Of a stretch of DNA of 64,000 nucleotides, positions 12,617 through 25,418 are shown piece after piece. The stretch covers positions 3,348,001 to 3,412,000 of the forward strand of contig JBLDXI010000032.1 in assembly GCA_047495785.1 (NCBI GenBank). The letters run 5' to 3'. A program made the translations under genes and the position numbers. This stretch comes from Lepidodermella squamata. Taxonomy: Eukaryota > Gastrotricha. Each line of letters starts with the position of its first letter. Position 1 is the stretch's first letter. The notes beneath the pieces are model-generated. The model saw only the letters and a list, made by a program, of their open reading frames with translations. It was not told the DNA's origin and ran no database searches.

Positions 12617-15600
12617 CTATTTCCGACGCGTTGGTTTCCGAAGGTTGTCAGACAACCATCTTCGGAGATCAGAGACTTGCTTCTCAAAGTGTTCCGTGAT
12701 TGCTTTTTCAGTCGAGTCAATATTGAGCAGGGCCTCTTCCTTCTCATTTGCCACCGCCTCGTCGAGTAGCACTGCATCGGCGGCTTCGCGTTCAACCTCA
12801 TCGAGACTTGCGTGAATCTCAGGGCTGTAAAATTGAGCTGAAAGATGAAAGATGAATAATTTGAATAATTATATGAAGAGATTTACCAAAATCTGAATGT
12901 TCCGGGGTGCGATGAAGCGACTTCCGGTTTAGCTCCCATAAAAAGATGAGGCACCTAAAGAAAATTTCGACCAGGTTGAGCGGGGGTGGTAGGACACATT
13001 TGTAGTAGAATGTTCGAACAGCGGTCATGTATTGGAAGTCAGACAGCTTTTTGGCATCGCTCGACGTATCGTCCACTTTTTTGGACAAACTGTGAGTGTG
13101 CCACGAGGCAAAAATTGTCGCATAACTATGTTGTAAACAACGCATTTTTTCATCCTTACGTGGCGATGAGTACATTCATCCAAGCAACGTTGGTCATAAA
13201 GATGAACACGACGTAGAGAAACACAGCCACGAAGTTGAATTGACTTTCGCAGTTCCCATTGTCGTCGTAGCGGTACAGCAGTGAGGGTAAAGTCCTATCT
13301 GAGGAGTCAGCAGAACCAGGCGAGGGGCACGAACCTTCAACAGCGGCTCGAGACTCGTCCATGTTGAACTGGACTAAATTCCACCACCGGTTGTAGACCA
13401 CTCGGCCCAAGAGTTTGAAGAAGCCGTATGGATCGCTGTCATATTTGCTTTCATGGTAAAGAGACGGAGCCATTAGAGCGTAAATTGGAACAGAAAATGT
13501 GAATAATAGGAATGCGTAGATTAGGACGAAGTAAAACAAAGTTGGCAACTAGGGAAATAATTAAATTGAGAAAATTTTCAAATAAATAGGAAATACAGAC
13601 CAATTCTGATAGATAAATCGTTATCACTCCGATTTCTTTTGATACGTAGAACATTCTGAAGGCTCGAAGCCAGAACATGACGCAAGATAAAGCGTAGAAA
13701 GTTCTCGGTATAACATAGTCAGCCGGGTTCATCGTCAGCCTAAAATAAATTCTCAAATGGAAAAAACAGCTGGAAATGAATTAATCCACCTTAAAACTAT
13801 AGCTGTTATCAGGAGAATGGCAGATAGGATCGGGATGTAGGTGTTGTAAAAATCTACTTTTGTCCATTCTAGAATATTGAAGCGATAGGCAGCGGCGGTT
13901 CGACAGCAAATTATCGCTCGCTTCCTTTTAGGAATATATAAGCACCTATTCGCTATTCCAACAGCTTCGGCGTAGGTCTAATTAACTCAAAAATAATCAA
14001 TCGAAAACAGGAATTGGGCCTTACTTCATGAGCCATATCGAATAGAAGAGCTGCAGCCCAGATTAGGACTGAACCTTCTAGGTAAGAGACGCGATATGAC
14101 TCCAAATAGCCGGTTAGTATGAAAGAAGTGAATAGAAATAGAAAGGCGACATGGAAGATCTATAGATTAGGATTCAAGACATTTGAAAATCCTCCTTAAA
14201 GGTATAGAAAATACGCACCTTGTGCCAGAAAAATCGCACGATGCTCGAACGGTAAAGCTCGTAAATGGCCTCCCACATAGAAATTCGATCGCTACTTCCA
14301 TGGTCCTTGCTCCAGGTTGGGGCCAGGCAGAAAAACGACGGTTTCAGCTCTAAAACTCTACGTTCGGAGCATGAAAGCGTAATACTAGCACTACGCTTCA
14401 ACGGCGAGACTTTGGCTTTCGGACCCTGATCTTGTAGCTTCATTTTCCCACTAAAGTCGTAACTGACAAATCTTAAATTGAAGATACCAATCACAGGAAA
14501 TAATGCCGCTAAACAGATCCAAAATGGCTTAGTATGGCCTAGAATTCGACCTCGCCAAATGTGATGAAGCTTCGTGTTAATAACCGTATGTTCAACAAAA
14601 GAACTTCTCTTGCCGAAATAGGCGATATCAAGCACAGATCGGTCTTGCCAAGTTCTCAAATACCGAGTGATGATCCAGGTCACGCGATCCCGGCCGATCT
14701 CGTCACATTTCGACAACACAGCTTTCGCTCGATTCTGCCATTCCTTTGATCTAGCCTTGTACCTCGCAGCTAGAACTGCTTCGTTCTTTCGTTTCGCGAA
14801 TGAGCACATTTCGCCTAGAAGAATGGAAGCCACCAGGGCTGTTCCGATTAAATCTTGCCCATTTCGCCAGAAATATAAGGCAAGCTCATTGCGGTTCATG
14901 ACGAGAGCGAGGAGAAAAGCGTCTCGGTACCTAGGTCGGCTATTCTCCTCATTGTCGAAGAGATTGAACAGGAAACAACCGATTTTTCGAGCGAAGACCT
15001 TCCCAGTTTTACGAAATGCATCCCCGCCGGGTCTTAAATCATCCCAGTGAATTAAATCCCGCATAAGTCTATACTCTCTCTGACTAGCGTCTTCCTTTTC
15101 CGGTGAAAATAGGACATATTCGTAGATTTTCGGCATATTTTCCGGTGATAATAGATCAGCGGTTCGATAGACCTTGTAGCTATCGAATAGGCGGATAAAA
15201 TCTTCCTGGCCATCGTCGATTGCGTCGAACATGATCCGAAGTAGCTTCGCGTTTAGTAAATTATTTTCTCGCATTTTCGGAATCTCCTCTTGATGAGCTT
15301 GCAGGATCCTAGCCGCCGATTCAACAAGATCCCACATTCGAGCTAAATGAAGCATAAATGGCACGTATTCTGGACCGTCGTACATTTTCTTCTCGAAAAC
15401 AGCGTTCAACAGGGCGTTATTGAGCTCCTGAGACGAAGCTGTTGACTGTGACTCAAAAGCTTTGACCACAGTTATCTAAGAAAAAATTCAAGTTTGAAAT
15501 TTAATGAGAAATGGAGAGCGTACCAAGTCGTTTTTCTGAGCCTCCCGAAGGCACAATAGAATATCCTGAGCCATCTCTCGTTTTCGCTGTTGTTCGGTCG

Positions 15601-16748
15601 TATCTTCGTTATCAGGCACAGCGATTCGCTTTAGATGAGGATTTTTCATAACGAGCTTTTTGATTTCGTCATCAGTCATTAAGCTGAAATAAAACGAATG
15701 AATCGGCTATTTTTTTTTTAATTTTTTCCGAACTCACTCTTCCTTTCCGACCAGTTCCCAAAGCTCAGCCAAGATATCACAGACACCACCAAATCCAGTC
15801 AAGATGACAACAGGATTTTTATCATAATTAGGATTGCCGTCCGTATTAAATTCCGAAACAGCCTCTCGAATAGTTTTCAAAGTTCCAGCTCCACCGCCGA
15901 TTGCTAACAAAACCCTAGGAAGCCGCTCCTTTGCAGGGTTAATAGTCTGAGGGATGATCCCACTCATCTCCCCAATCCTATTCTCCTCGGCATAGCGCTT
16001 CCTCGCAACGTAACTCAGCAATTTCGACCTAAAATTTATTTCGTTTCGATACGAATTTTCCGACCCGTTATCAACTAGAAGGAAGTAGTTGTGCCCGCTA
16101 TTTAATGCCGAATTAATTCTGCCAGCCTCAACTGTCATTGGGTATCGAACCGGCGGATTGCTGTCACTTTGAGGTTGAAAGATTTGCCTATGCGAAACTA
16201 TGCCGTAAGTCACGATTCCTAGACACGTGATTTCAACATTAGGGTCTATCCGCCTAGCTCGAGCCACTTCATCTCCAACTAATTGCATAACACCCTTATG
16301 GGTGCCTCCAGTTACAATCCAAGCATCGGCTTCCTTAGCTGCTAACACGATTCCTTTCCTCAAAGTCTCGAGAGACGTATGCTCGGCGTAAACTTCGAGA
16401 TTCGCGCTTCCTGTCACCTCGATGATGACGCTTGGTTTAGGCATGTTCCAGAACCGCTCGCCAAGCATAACGTCGTAGACACCGTGCAGGGTCAACTCGT
16501 CGTGCCGATCTGACAGATGGAGGAATTTCGCGTACTGGTCAGTTGCATCAGGATTTTCAGGATCGTCAAAGTGAATTTCCCCGGAATAAGCCATCCGTCT
16601 AGGTGGCCAGAGGCTAGGCTTAGTACTAATATAATCATTGACCCGTCCATTAACCTATTCAAGTTAAGGTCCATAAAAGTGACAGGGGATGATGCAAACT
16701 TACTTTGTCAGGCCCGGTAAGAGCAGACTCGTCAGGATCAGCAGTCAT
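12617..16748 (-). CDS. TRPM-like cation channel C
   Basis: Exons: 16748-16704, 16654-15738, 15683-15524, 15475-14219, 14159-14025, 13977-13790, 13739-13601, 13548-13160, 13089-12887, 12837-12617, giving 1,217 aa. The SLOG domain (about 30-320) has IIEVTGSANLE, TGGTHKGVMQLVGDE, LLVDNGSE, AIGGGAGTL and TGFGGVCD. Helical repeats follow, including ITRYLRTWQDRSVLDIAYFG. S1 to S6 occupy the C-terminal third; S6 ends NVLIAT. The pore is WWNLVQFNMDESRAAVEG near residue 1002. The TRP-box region ends KCVLPPPLNLVEIFF, followed by an acidic helical tail of about 80 aa. The start exon is short (15 codons), and the Cys motif preceding SLOG in genes B, D and E is missing, so the extreme N-terminus is the least certain part. 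Exon sizes of 135 and 139 nt in the TM region match paralogues A and B. Confidence 0.87.
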
Positions 16749-17313
16749 TTTAAGCGATGAACCGATTATTAACTTTTTAGCCTGTACCTGCAGCGTTTGT
16801 AGCATTTTCCGCTTCAAAATCAATACTCGCATCTGTTGCTGCGTCTGACTTGAGGAAGAATGACAGTGTCACATTTCATGCATAAGATGAGTCATGCATT
16901 TTGAAAAATCGATCGAGTACGAAATAACCCATTATTTAATTTCATGTTTCCCTCCTTGGCCTCTTTTTATAGGATTCAAAGTGCTCTCATAGTGTTAAAT
17001 TTGAATTAGGATTAGCACCAATTAGCAGTGTATGTTTAGTTCATGGCGATTAGATATGCGCGAATAAATAATAACAACTATCGCCAAGATCGACGCGGGT
17101 CACCCGTGGAGACACCGCGATCGATGCCGGGTGCGCGTTGACAACTCCGATAAAAATCCATTTGTAAGGCGAATAAACAACAAAAAGCAGCACTGAGACC
17201 TCACACGCCTTACCCGTTTAATAAGAGTCCTTCATCAGAAACAAACAATTAGGAATAAAACCCTACTGATTCACACCCGCGCAGTCCACCTTAATTGCTT
17301 TCACGAGAAATAA
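16749..17313. other. Intergenic region between divergent genes
   Basis: It lies between the starts of TRPM C (minus) and the clathrin-leg fusion gene (plus), so it probably carries both promoters. A perfect 9-nt palindrome GGGTCACCC sits near 17098. That could be a nuclear-receptor-type half-site pair or chance. Nothing else was recognised. Confidence 0.4.
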
Positions 17314-20172
17314 ATGTCGAATAGAAATCGTAGCGAATCTCGAGCGAGTGTAGACTCGTATGGAAGCTCGTTCGAAAGCGACGATGGCGGTGATAGGAAG
17401 TCGCCAACTGCCTCGCCCCGCGTAACAGCTCGTTGCAAATCAGCAGCGCCTCGGAAATCTGAGCGGAATGACGGAAGTGCATCGCCAAACCGGCCGAAAT
17501 CAGCCATTTTTTACGCACCCTTAGGCCCCGAAAAGGAAACAGCAATTCGAAAGGCCTATCAATCACCGGTTAGCGGTGAAACCCGGCATGGCGAGCGAGT
17601 CATTGCTAGGTGCGACGAGGATGGTTACTTTTATCAGGGATTTATCGTCTCAAACCCGGATCCGGGTATTTACCTAGTCGAGTTCGAGGGAGCCCCGGTT
17701 AAGCGGCAACGCGTCAATAACGAGCATTTTATGCCGATGAGTGGGGCTGTCGCTCGGCCGACGATACGCGTGAATGATTTCGTCCTTGTTCAAACTCGAA
17801 ATTACGCAACAGGTCAGTTGAAATTTTAGGAAATTATTGCTTCTCATTATCAGGTGCATATTTGAATGTCTAGAAATTTCAAAAAGAATAATAGGTCAGT
17901 TTTACGTTTCTTTTTGCAGTGTTTGAATTTTAACTCAACTGAGTGATGATGGCTGATTTTTGTTTGATTGAACACCTTGAATTATTTGAACATTTCTCCA
18001 CATTTTTCAATATTTTTCACTTAATTTCAGGCCTTTATTGTTACGTGCCTGGTATGGTCGTTGCGTGCCCGCCATATGAGCCGAATCAGCCGAAATTTTA
18101 CGGCGTTTTACTGTACAACAGACGGTCCCTAATGGCATTTCGCAATCAAATAATCCGAATTAGCGAAACAAGGTACAAAGCTACGGTTATGTATATCGAC
18201 GATCAGGCTCGAGCTAATGGCGTGAAAATGATCACTAAACCAACAAAACTGCGGCCATTCAGTGCTACGCCGGGTTGTCTCACGAAAAATCAGGCTGGTC
18301 GAAGTCCAGCGGCTGCTGCTCAGTTGGATAAGAAAATTGAGAAGATGGTTTCCGAATCGCCTTTTAACTACACGCCATCGTTTTCGGAGAAGGCTAGCAA
18401 GAATAAGAAAAAGCAATTATGGCAATACCAGAGTTCGACCGAGAATGGCAATAACAATTTGCTCAGCGAAATTTTGGCTGATGGGAAAAAGCCTGAGGTA
18501 AGGGCAGAGAGTCCGCGAATTCAGAGCAGGGCTTCATTTAAGCCGCAAACAAACACGGCCGAACGAATTTCGCATCCTTACATGGAGCCTCAACCTGGGC
18601 CGCCAAGTCCGAATCCATCGAGCCGCCAGTCGAAGTTTCAACCAGGGATGACATTCGGAGAATTCAAGCTACTACAACGCAGGACTCAGAGTGCTGGCAC
18701 AAGGCGAAGCAAATCACCAGGTAAGACAAGATTTAGAAATAATCGCAATTTTTAAGATGGATTTTTTAAATTTAGTTCCGACTTCGCCCACTTCAAGCCG
18801 CAAATTCTCCGCTCCTCACGCTGATAGATTGAGAATTTCTTTCGCTGGCATTCAAACTATTAAACCAGCCGAGAGTCCAACCTTCTCTTCGGTGGCACTT
18901 CGCGAGCTCAAAAATGGCAACACTGCCCTGATTAAAGCCGGGTTGAAGTCCAACGGCCCGATCAAAGCTACAGAGCAGCTTGGAGAGACCCTACTTGAAA
19001 TGAAACATACCATCCTAGCTGTAATAGTCTACCTTAAAACCGGGTTCAAGTCGAAAATCGATAAAGCTGTGATTCAGCAAGATCCCGATGACCGTATTCA
19101 GTTATTAGAGTCTGTTCTACTATTCGACGATGGCGCCCATGCAAGTCGAACCCCTCTTCTTGCCCAGTCTCTAGTGGACTCGGGCGTTAAATACCTTGAC
19201 ATCATAGATGTCTACGTCGAGACAAAACACGAGTCGCCGTGCTTCGACTTCCTTACCTCATCTCTGAAGGGCGATGTTGTTTCTCAGGGTCCAATTCAAA
19301 CTCGCTTGTTCGAAATCGCCTTTTCGATAAGCAAGGACAAAGCTGAAAAGCTTTTCGCCTCGAAGCGGTTCACAAACTACGACCAGAACAGAATTTTCGA
19401 GCTATGCAAGAAGCATTGCTTATTCGAAAGAGCCGTGGAAAATTGTCATTCGCCTCGTGACGCTCGACTGATCTTGCGTGACCATGCTGCTGAGATGAAG
19501 CTGAATTGGTTCAAAACTTACTTCTCCGGCAAAATTTCGGAAGATTTCGAAGAAATCGTTCAAACGCTGCGTGAAATGATGCAAAATTCGGCGGGGCAAG
19601 CGACGCGTAATAAGAAGATAGTATTCTGGATTCTAGAAAATTTCTACTCGCAATGGAACACGGGCCGCATTCTTGCCGAACTTTTCGACCCAAATGCAGA
19701 TTCGGAATTTTTAAATGAACTGTTTCATCGCTTGGAAAATTCGAGAAAGGTGACGAAAACTGACATAGGCCTCAATACATTCTACGTCCAAGCCGCGTGT
19801 TTCGCCAATAAAATAAGTGAAGCGGAACAAGCTGTTAAGGACAAAACCTTAATTTACGATGGCAAGGCCGTTTGCGAGTTTTTGTGCCTGGCGAAACGGC
19901 CAACTCTGTACCGCATTTTGATGTTCGTGTGTGATCGATTTGGTCTAACCGATCAGTTGGTTCGGTTTCTGTACGACAATGACCAGCGCCATTTGGTTGA
20001 GGCCTACGTCGCGGTTTTAAATCCGGCTAAGCTCGGCGATGTGGTGAAATCGATGCAAAAAATGGCGAGTGAAAGGGGCGGCAAAGCCGCGGTATCGATC
20101 GAGTCTGATATCGAACGCTTGAAAGCTTTAGTATCCGTAGAGCAATACTCAACCTCTGCTAGATCAAAATAG
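17314..20172 (+). CDS. DUF4537/tudor-like domain fused to clathrin heavy-chain leg segment
   Basis: Three exons, 17314-17812, 18031-18720 and 18776-20172, all joined in phase 1, give 861 aa. Residues 1-75 are Ser/Arg-rich and disordered. About 90-260 resemble DUF4537 (tudor-like beta barrel): GERVIARCDEDGYFYQGFIV, then a second unit with YCYVPGMVVACPP. About 270-400 are low-complexity basic. From about 430 the sequence follows the distal leg of clathrin heavy chain, including GPIQTRLFEIAF, FTNYDQNRIFELCKKHCLFE, TFYVQAACFANKISE and VCDRFGLTDQLVRFLY, where clathrin has [46 protein letters not shown] and VCDRFDFVHDLVLYLY. The clathrin beta-propeller, proximal leg and trimerisation region are absent, so triskelion formation is not expected. 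A role in trafficking or cilia is only a guess. AATAAA is at 20187. Confidence 0.82.
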
Positions 20173-20900
20173 AATGTATTATCCGAAATAAAATTTTCTG
20201 CGCATTATAATACCCTGTTCACTTGTAACTCTAACCTTCATTATGTGCACCTGACCTCATTAACGTGGGAAATTTATTGGTGATTATTTTTTTCATTATT
20301 GCAACCGAGCCTGAATTTTAGCTCCTGTCCATATTAATCGCGAAAACCTGACTACCTTCCAATGATTCAAGTTACCTTAAAGCCGCGAAATTCTTCAAAA
20401 AGTGTGGCAATTTGTTGCACACAGAATGATTTGTTTTCAGATTCTTCCAGGTTGAAGGCCGAGAATGAAATTGATTTAGATGTGGTCATTTCTGTGACCG
20501 CCAATTAAGGTCCCCAAAGTATGACACCTGATAAGAATTAAGTCAGTTCTGGTCGAGATAAGTTCTTTTTTATCGTTTTGCAAAATGAATCATTCATTAG
20601 CTATTTTGCATAACAAGTTCAACCTTCGAGCAATGAGCTTTGCAGCGATAACGCCAAGTGTAAATTTTAGGCTTGAATATCATCTGATTCATATTGAATC
20701 AATGCAAAATGGGTTATCTCGACCTTGAGTATTTAGCGGGAATTTTTTCACGCGATATGGCCATTCACAACAACACCCGCAAAACTCCCTTTTATCCGCC
20801 GACTGAAGATAACTACCTATTTTTGGAATCAGATAGCCGTTATCTTGCTATTTTTCAGTGGAATTAACTAACGTGAGAAATTGCCCATTAACTGAGACAA
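20173..20900. other. Intergenic region, no gene recognised
   Basis: It contains the poly(A) signal of the clathrin-leg gene at 20187-20192 and several short imperfect inverted repeats around TTTTGCAAAATG (20576-20587) and TGCAAAATGG (near 20703). No coding sequence could be supported. Confidence 0.45.
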
Positions 20901-23276
20901 ATGCCATTACCAAGTTGTGCCTACTGTGGTTACAACAACCAAAATACGCTGATCTATTGCGAGCCGGTTAACCAGTGGTTTTGCAATGGCTTTGGCTTAA
21001 ATTCTGCAAGAAGTCATGTAATCGAACACCTGAAAAGAGCTTGTGGCAAAAGGCGTTGTCACGTCAACAGCTGCCGGCGACACATGTTCGCCGACACGGA
21101 AATCGCGTGTGAAAAATGTGGCTCCGGAAATGTTTTCGACTTGTTGATGCTCCCTGGAAGTGTTATTTCATTCCGCTGTCGAGCCACGGAATGCAGCGGT
21201 GACGGCAGGGACAAAAATTGGCGGGCGATTGTTGACAGCGAAGGCCGATTCATCGACGCCTTAGCAAAACCAACGCCATTCAAAACCAACGTTTCGAATG
21301 CTCACATCGACTCTGTCGAGCGGCAAATATCGCCGGAAGCTGCGATTGACGATGAAGTCAGGGCGTTGGAGAATGCGACGCAGCTGCCGCCGGCTAATAA
21401 GGTGGCTCATGAAGATGCCGGAGAGTATGTTGAACTCATCAAGAAGCAGATAGCACTTGATAGGAAAGCAAACGAGGCCGAGATGAGAAAACGCGGCCGA
21501 GAGTTGGGCGTCACAATCAAATGGCGCCGGTTGATAACCATGGTCGAAGCAAGTTTTACAGTCGCGAAAATGGCGAAAAGCCATGCGATAGTAGTCGATA
21601 ACAACCTAGGAATAGAGCTAGGCAAACCGCAGTGGTTCGCCGTGGGCAGGGTGACTAAAGTTGAAAAGAAGATGCGCGTCACAGTCATGCTGCCATTCGA
21701 CGACCAAGTTCCGATGCACGTCACGAAAGGCTTCAATATTTTCTGGTCGAATAACGATGTAACTTACAAGCGCATGCTTGCTTCATTGGAAGGATTCAGC
21801 GATATGCAAATCGTGTTGCAAAAAGCTATTCTAGGCCAGAAAGTTGACCTGTAAGTAATTGCTTCAAGGTTTCCGAACTTCCTATAATGAGGTCAATTTT
21901 ACAGGGAATTTTACGAAAAGCCTAAGCTGAAAGCTGCTCCAGGTTTGCCGCCGCTGAATGACTCGCAAAATGAAGCTGTTTCAATGGCGCTTCAGAGAGC
22001 TATGACTGTTATTGAAGCTCCGCCTGGCACCGGGAAGACAACAGTTAGCGCCGCTATTGCCTACAACTACCGCCAGCTTTACGGCCTGAAACACATTCTG
22101 CTATGCGCCCCTTCGAACATGGCCGTCGACAAAATGTGTTCGATGCTGTTGAAAGCGGGTGGGAAAGACGTGATCCGTCTCTACGCGAAAATACGGGAAG
22201 AGGACCAGAACTATCGCGCCGAGGATCCTGCCGTTGATCGCGTCGCTCTACACCGACTTATCCCCTATAAAAGAGGCAAGCCAGTTTTTCAAAAGCATGT
22301 TGAGGCGCTCAATAAAGCGAAATTCATTTGCTGCACCTGCGTCACGGCTGGCAGTTCAAGACTCCGCGACATGGCTTTCGACGCCGTCATCATGGACGAA
22401 TGCAGCCAGGCGAATGAGGCTGAAAGTTTGATCCCTCTAACTTCGGCTCAACTGCACGTTGTCCTAATCGGGGACCGCAACCAGTTGGGGCCTGTCATCA
22501 AGAGTAAGAAGCTACAGAAGTACGGCAGCAGGTCGTTGTTCGAGCGGATGGGCAGTGTCCATGGCAGCGTTTCATTGAAAATGCAGTACCGCATGCACCC
22601 CGACATAAGCGCCTTCCCCCTCAAAGAATTCTACAAAAATACTGTCGTAGATGGTGTTAGCATCGCCGAGCGTACCTGGAAGTGGCGAGTAGGATGGGAT
22701 CCTACCATTGTTTTACCGTTCGAGGGCGCAGCTTCTGTTTTCATTTCAATCCACGACGACGGGTATACCTACGAAGAAATAGCCGGCACAGCCACTTCCT
22801 ACTTGAACATGCGCGAATGCGAGGAGATTCAGCATTTGATCGAGAGGCTGCTCGATCTAGGAGTGAAACCCAGCGAAATCGGGATTATAACCATGTACGA
22901 AGGGCAGCGTGAACTTCTGGACGACTACTTGAATGAAGAGTGGTGGGATGAAGAAACGGCGCCGGAAGATATCGAATTCTACCGGAAGTTCAGTCAGGTA
23001 GAAGTTCGAACAGTTGATGGCTATCAAGGCCGCGAAAAGGAGTTCATCATTCTGTCTACTGTAAGATCAAACGTCAAAGGGAAAGTCGGCTTCCTGACCG
23101 ATCCCCGCCGAATTAACGTCGCGCTGACTAGGGCGAAATTCGGCTTGTTTATCCTCGGAGATCATGTCACGTTGGCAAAGTCTCAGCATTGGCAAAACCT
23201 GATTGAACATCATCGCAACGCTGGAACTTTCATGAATGGCCTGCCTGAGCTGGAGTATTCAGACGACGATGATTAG
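20901..23276 (+). CDS. UPF1-like (SF1B) RNA helicase, short form
   Basis: Two exons, 20901-21850 and 21905-23276, give 773 aa. Residues about 5-110 are a UPF1-type Cys/His-rich CH domain: CAYCGYNNQNTLIYCE, WFCNGFG, HVIEHL, CEKCGSGNVF. A 1B-like barrel follows, then an SF1 core: Walker A PPGTGKT (about 357-362), MDECSQANE (Walker B, about 480), IGDRNQLGPV, QYRMHP, RTVDGYQGREKEF and DPRRINVALTRAK. UPF1 is the ATP-dependent helicase of nonsense-mediated decay; the CH domain binds UPF2 and restrains the helicase. This protein is far shorter than human UPF1 (about 1,118 aa): the N-terminal extension and C-terminal SQ-rich tail are absent, and it ends in an acidic EYSDDDD. Several motifs deviate from UPF1 (DGYQGRE rather than DAFQGRE), so it may be a divergent paralogue rather than the sole UPF1. 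Confidence 0.87.
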
Positions 23277-23613
23277 GGCGAATGAAAAACTGAAACCGGT
23301 GGTCAGAAACTGACCTTAATAGCTTGCTGATCCTGCCACGTTTTTTTTGCCTGTGATTTTTTCTGTAAATTTACGCACTTTGACCCTAATAATAATAAGA
23401 ATATTTATAGCCCGTGTTGTCCTTTTATTACTGTTGAATTTGAGTCATATCACCACAAAACATCAGTAGCTCTATAATATGCGCAACAAAAGGCTCAATT
23501 CTCTACAATGAATTGAAGAGTGGCGCAAACAAAAGGTGCTATACTGTTGTTGCAACAAATGAGACTCGCATTTCCCTGCATTTTAAAGGCTTTCGCTTAG
23601 TTTGAAAAAGGTT
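23277..23613. other. Intergenic region
   Basis: Short AT-rich spacer between the helicase gene and ceramide kinase 1, with T-runs and no clear AATAAA. No gene was seen. Confidence 0.4.
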
Positions 23614-25418
23614 ATGTCTAGCTACGAAAAACTTGCGCGTTCCCTCCGTAAAGCCATCAAGCTTCTCAAGCATACAGTTGCCGAATCAGAGACTATCACA
23701 ATCGAAAAAGAGGACAACAGATATTTCCTGGCGTCGAAAAATGACCAGCGATCGATTAGAATTTTGAATCTGGATGGAGCGATCAGCTGCCGATCAATTG
23801 AACCAATCGGACTGCTTGAGGTTTTTGTAATCAATTCCGACCAGCCCAAGCTAGATCTTCAATGCCATCATGTCTCTTTCCCGACTTCAGAGGCGCTTCG
23901 GAAGATAACTGATGAGGTTAAAGCCCAATTTGCAAATTTTGCGATTCATCGCAATATGCCGAAAAAACTGCTCATCTACCTCAATCCTCTGAGTGGCGAA
24001 AATTTCAAATCGCTATCTGTGTTTCGAAAAATTGCTAATCCTATATTCAAGCTTGCTTCGATTGAGATGGAAGTTATACGTAAGGCTAACAAAAATTCTG
24101 AAGTATTTTCTATTATTTAATCTTAGTGTTAACTACCTCTTCAAACCCTTTCAATTTCAAAGCTGACCAGTTGGAGGACGAATGGCAGCTGCCGAAAGGA
24201 TCAGTTGAAATATTAAAATCGCATCCTCAGGAAAAATCACCCACCAAGAATTTTCGGGATTTCGACGGAATAATTTCAATAAGTGGCGATGGAACTTTGT
24301 CGGAAATAGTTATCGCCGTGCTCAGGGATCTACATGGCCGTGACACTATAATCAAGCCTTCAACTGAATTTCCCAAGGTAACAAAGCCTATTTTCGGCCA
24401 AATCCCGGCTGGTTCGACAGATTCGATAGCTTTGACTATGCATGGAGATAACCATCCGCTAACTGCTGTACTGAACATTATCTACGGCGAGAATCGAGGC
24501 TTGGATGTCATTGCCCTGTTCGACTACCCTTACGCCTTTGATTCTGACGAAGCTACCCCAGCGGTTTTAGAAGAGCGATGTAAATTCGAGACCTTCTCCA
24601 TGTCTCTAGTCGGGGCTGGGTTCCAGCCCGAGGCTATTGATTTCAGCAAAAGAATTAGGCCTTGGTTTCGAAGTTTCCGCTTTGTCGCAGCAGCTGCTAA
24701 AGTTCTGATCGTGAACAAGGTGTCCCATTTATCGATTCACTACAAAGCATCGAAAATCCAACCCAAAGCAAACCATGATGTTTGCCTATTCCAGTAAGTT
24801 CAATTTTTCATGGTATATCACTCATTAATTTATTGAATCCTAGATGTGATCGTTGTTTGAGCTTTAAGAACCGAGAAAAGCTGAATATGACGTCAGAAAC
24901 ACAACCTGAATGGTCCAGCATAGGTTTCACAAATTTGATGAGTGTGGCCGTAGCTCCTAATGCAGCTTTATCACGATTCATTAAGGAGGGCGTATCACCT
25001 CATTGCCATTTTGGCGATGGAACCGTTGATTTGGTCATCAATCGGCATGCTCCAACTGCTCTGCACTACGAATCTTTGAGAAGTAAAGTCGATCGAATGT
25101 CTGATGACATGGTTCGATATTAGTTAAACTATTCATGATTAAAATAAATTTTTCAATATTTTTATAGTACGATTTGTTTAACCGAGGATTGCAAATCGTG
25201 AGATGCCACGAATTCTTCATTGAACCCGTTCTGGAACACAAGGATAGACCACTGAAATCGGCGGCTGATGGCGAGTTGTTCTTCTGCCATGGCCTTTATG
25301 GAGTGTAAGCCGAAAATTATTTGAAATATTTTTCCCAAGTTTGTGCTTAATTTTTGTTCACAGAACTCATTGCCAGCTTATTCAAGTTTTCGGGCGTGGA
25401 AGACCGCCTAAAAAGTAA
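23614..25418 (+). CDS. Ceramide kinase 1
   Basis: Exons 23614-24079, 24127-24793, 24844-25111, 25168-25304 and 25364-25418 give 530 aa, close to human CERK (537 aa). It phosphorylates ceramide to ceramide-1-phosphate with ATP at the Golgi and plasma membrane. An N-terminal PH-like region (about 1-110) precedes the diacylglycerol-kinase catalytic fold: LLIYLNPLSGEN, then ISISGDGTLSEI (the GDG nucleotide loop), GQIPAGSTDSIA and LVGAGFQPE. The CERK-specific CxxxCxxC motif is present as CLFQCDRC, spanning the second intron. The C-terminus has HFGDGTVDLVI, then DGELF and HCQLIQVFGRG. It is followed at once by a tandem paralogue on the same strand. A poly(A) signal AATAAA lies at 25465-25470. I chose the ATG at 23614 because the upstream in-frame codon is not ATG. 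Confidence 0.92.

Noticed and set aside
18776-20172. VIPAS39/SPE-39-like protein
   Set aside because: A solenoid of similar size fits loosely, but several long blocks match the clathrin heavy-chain leg far better.
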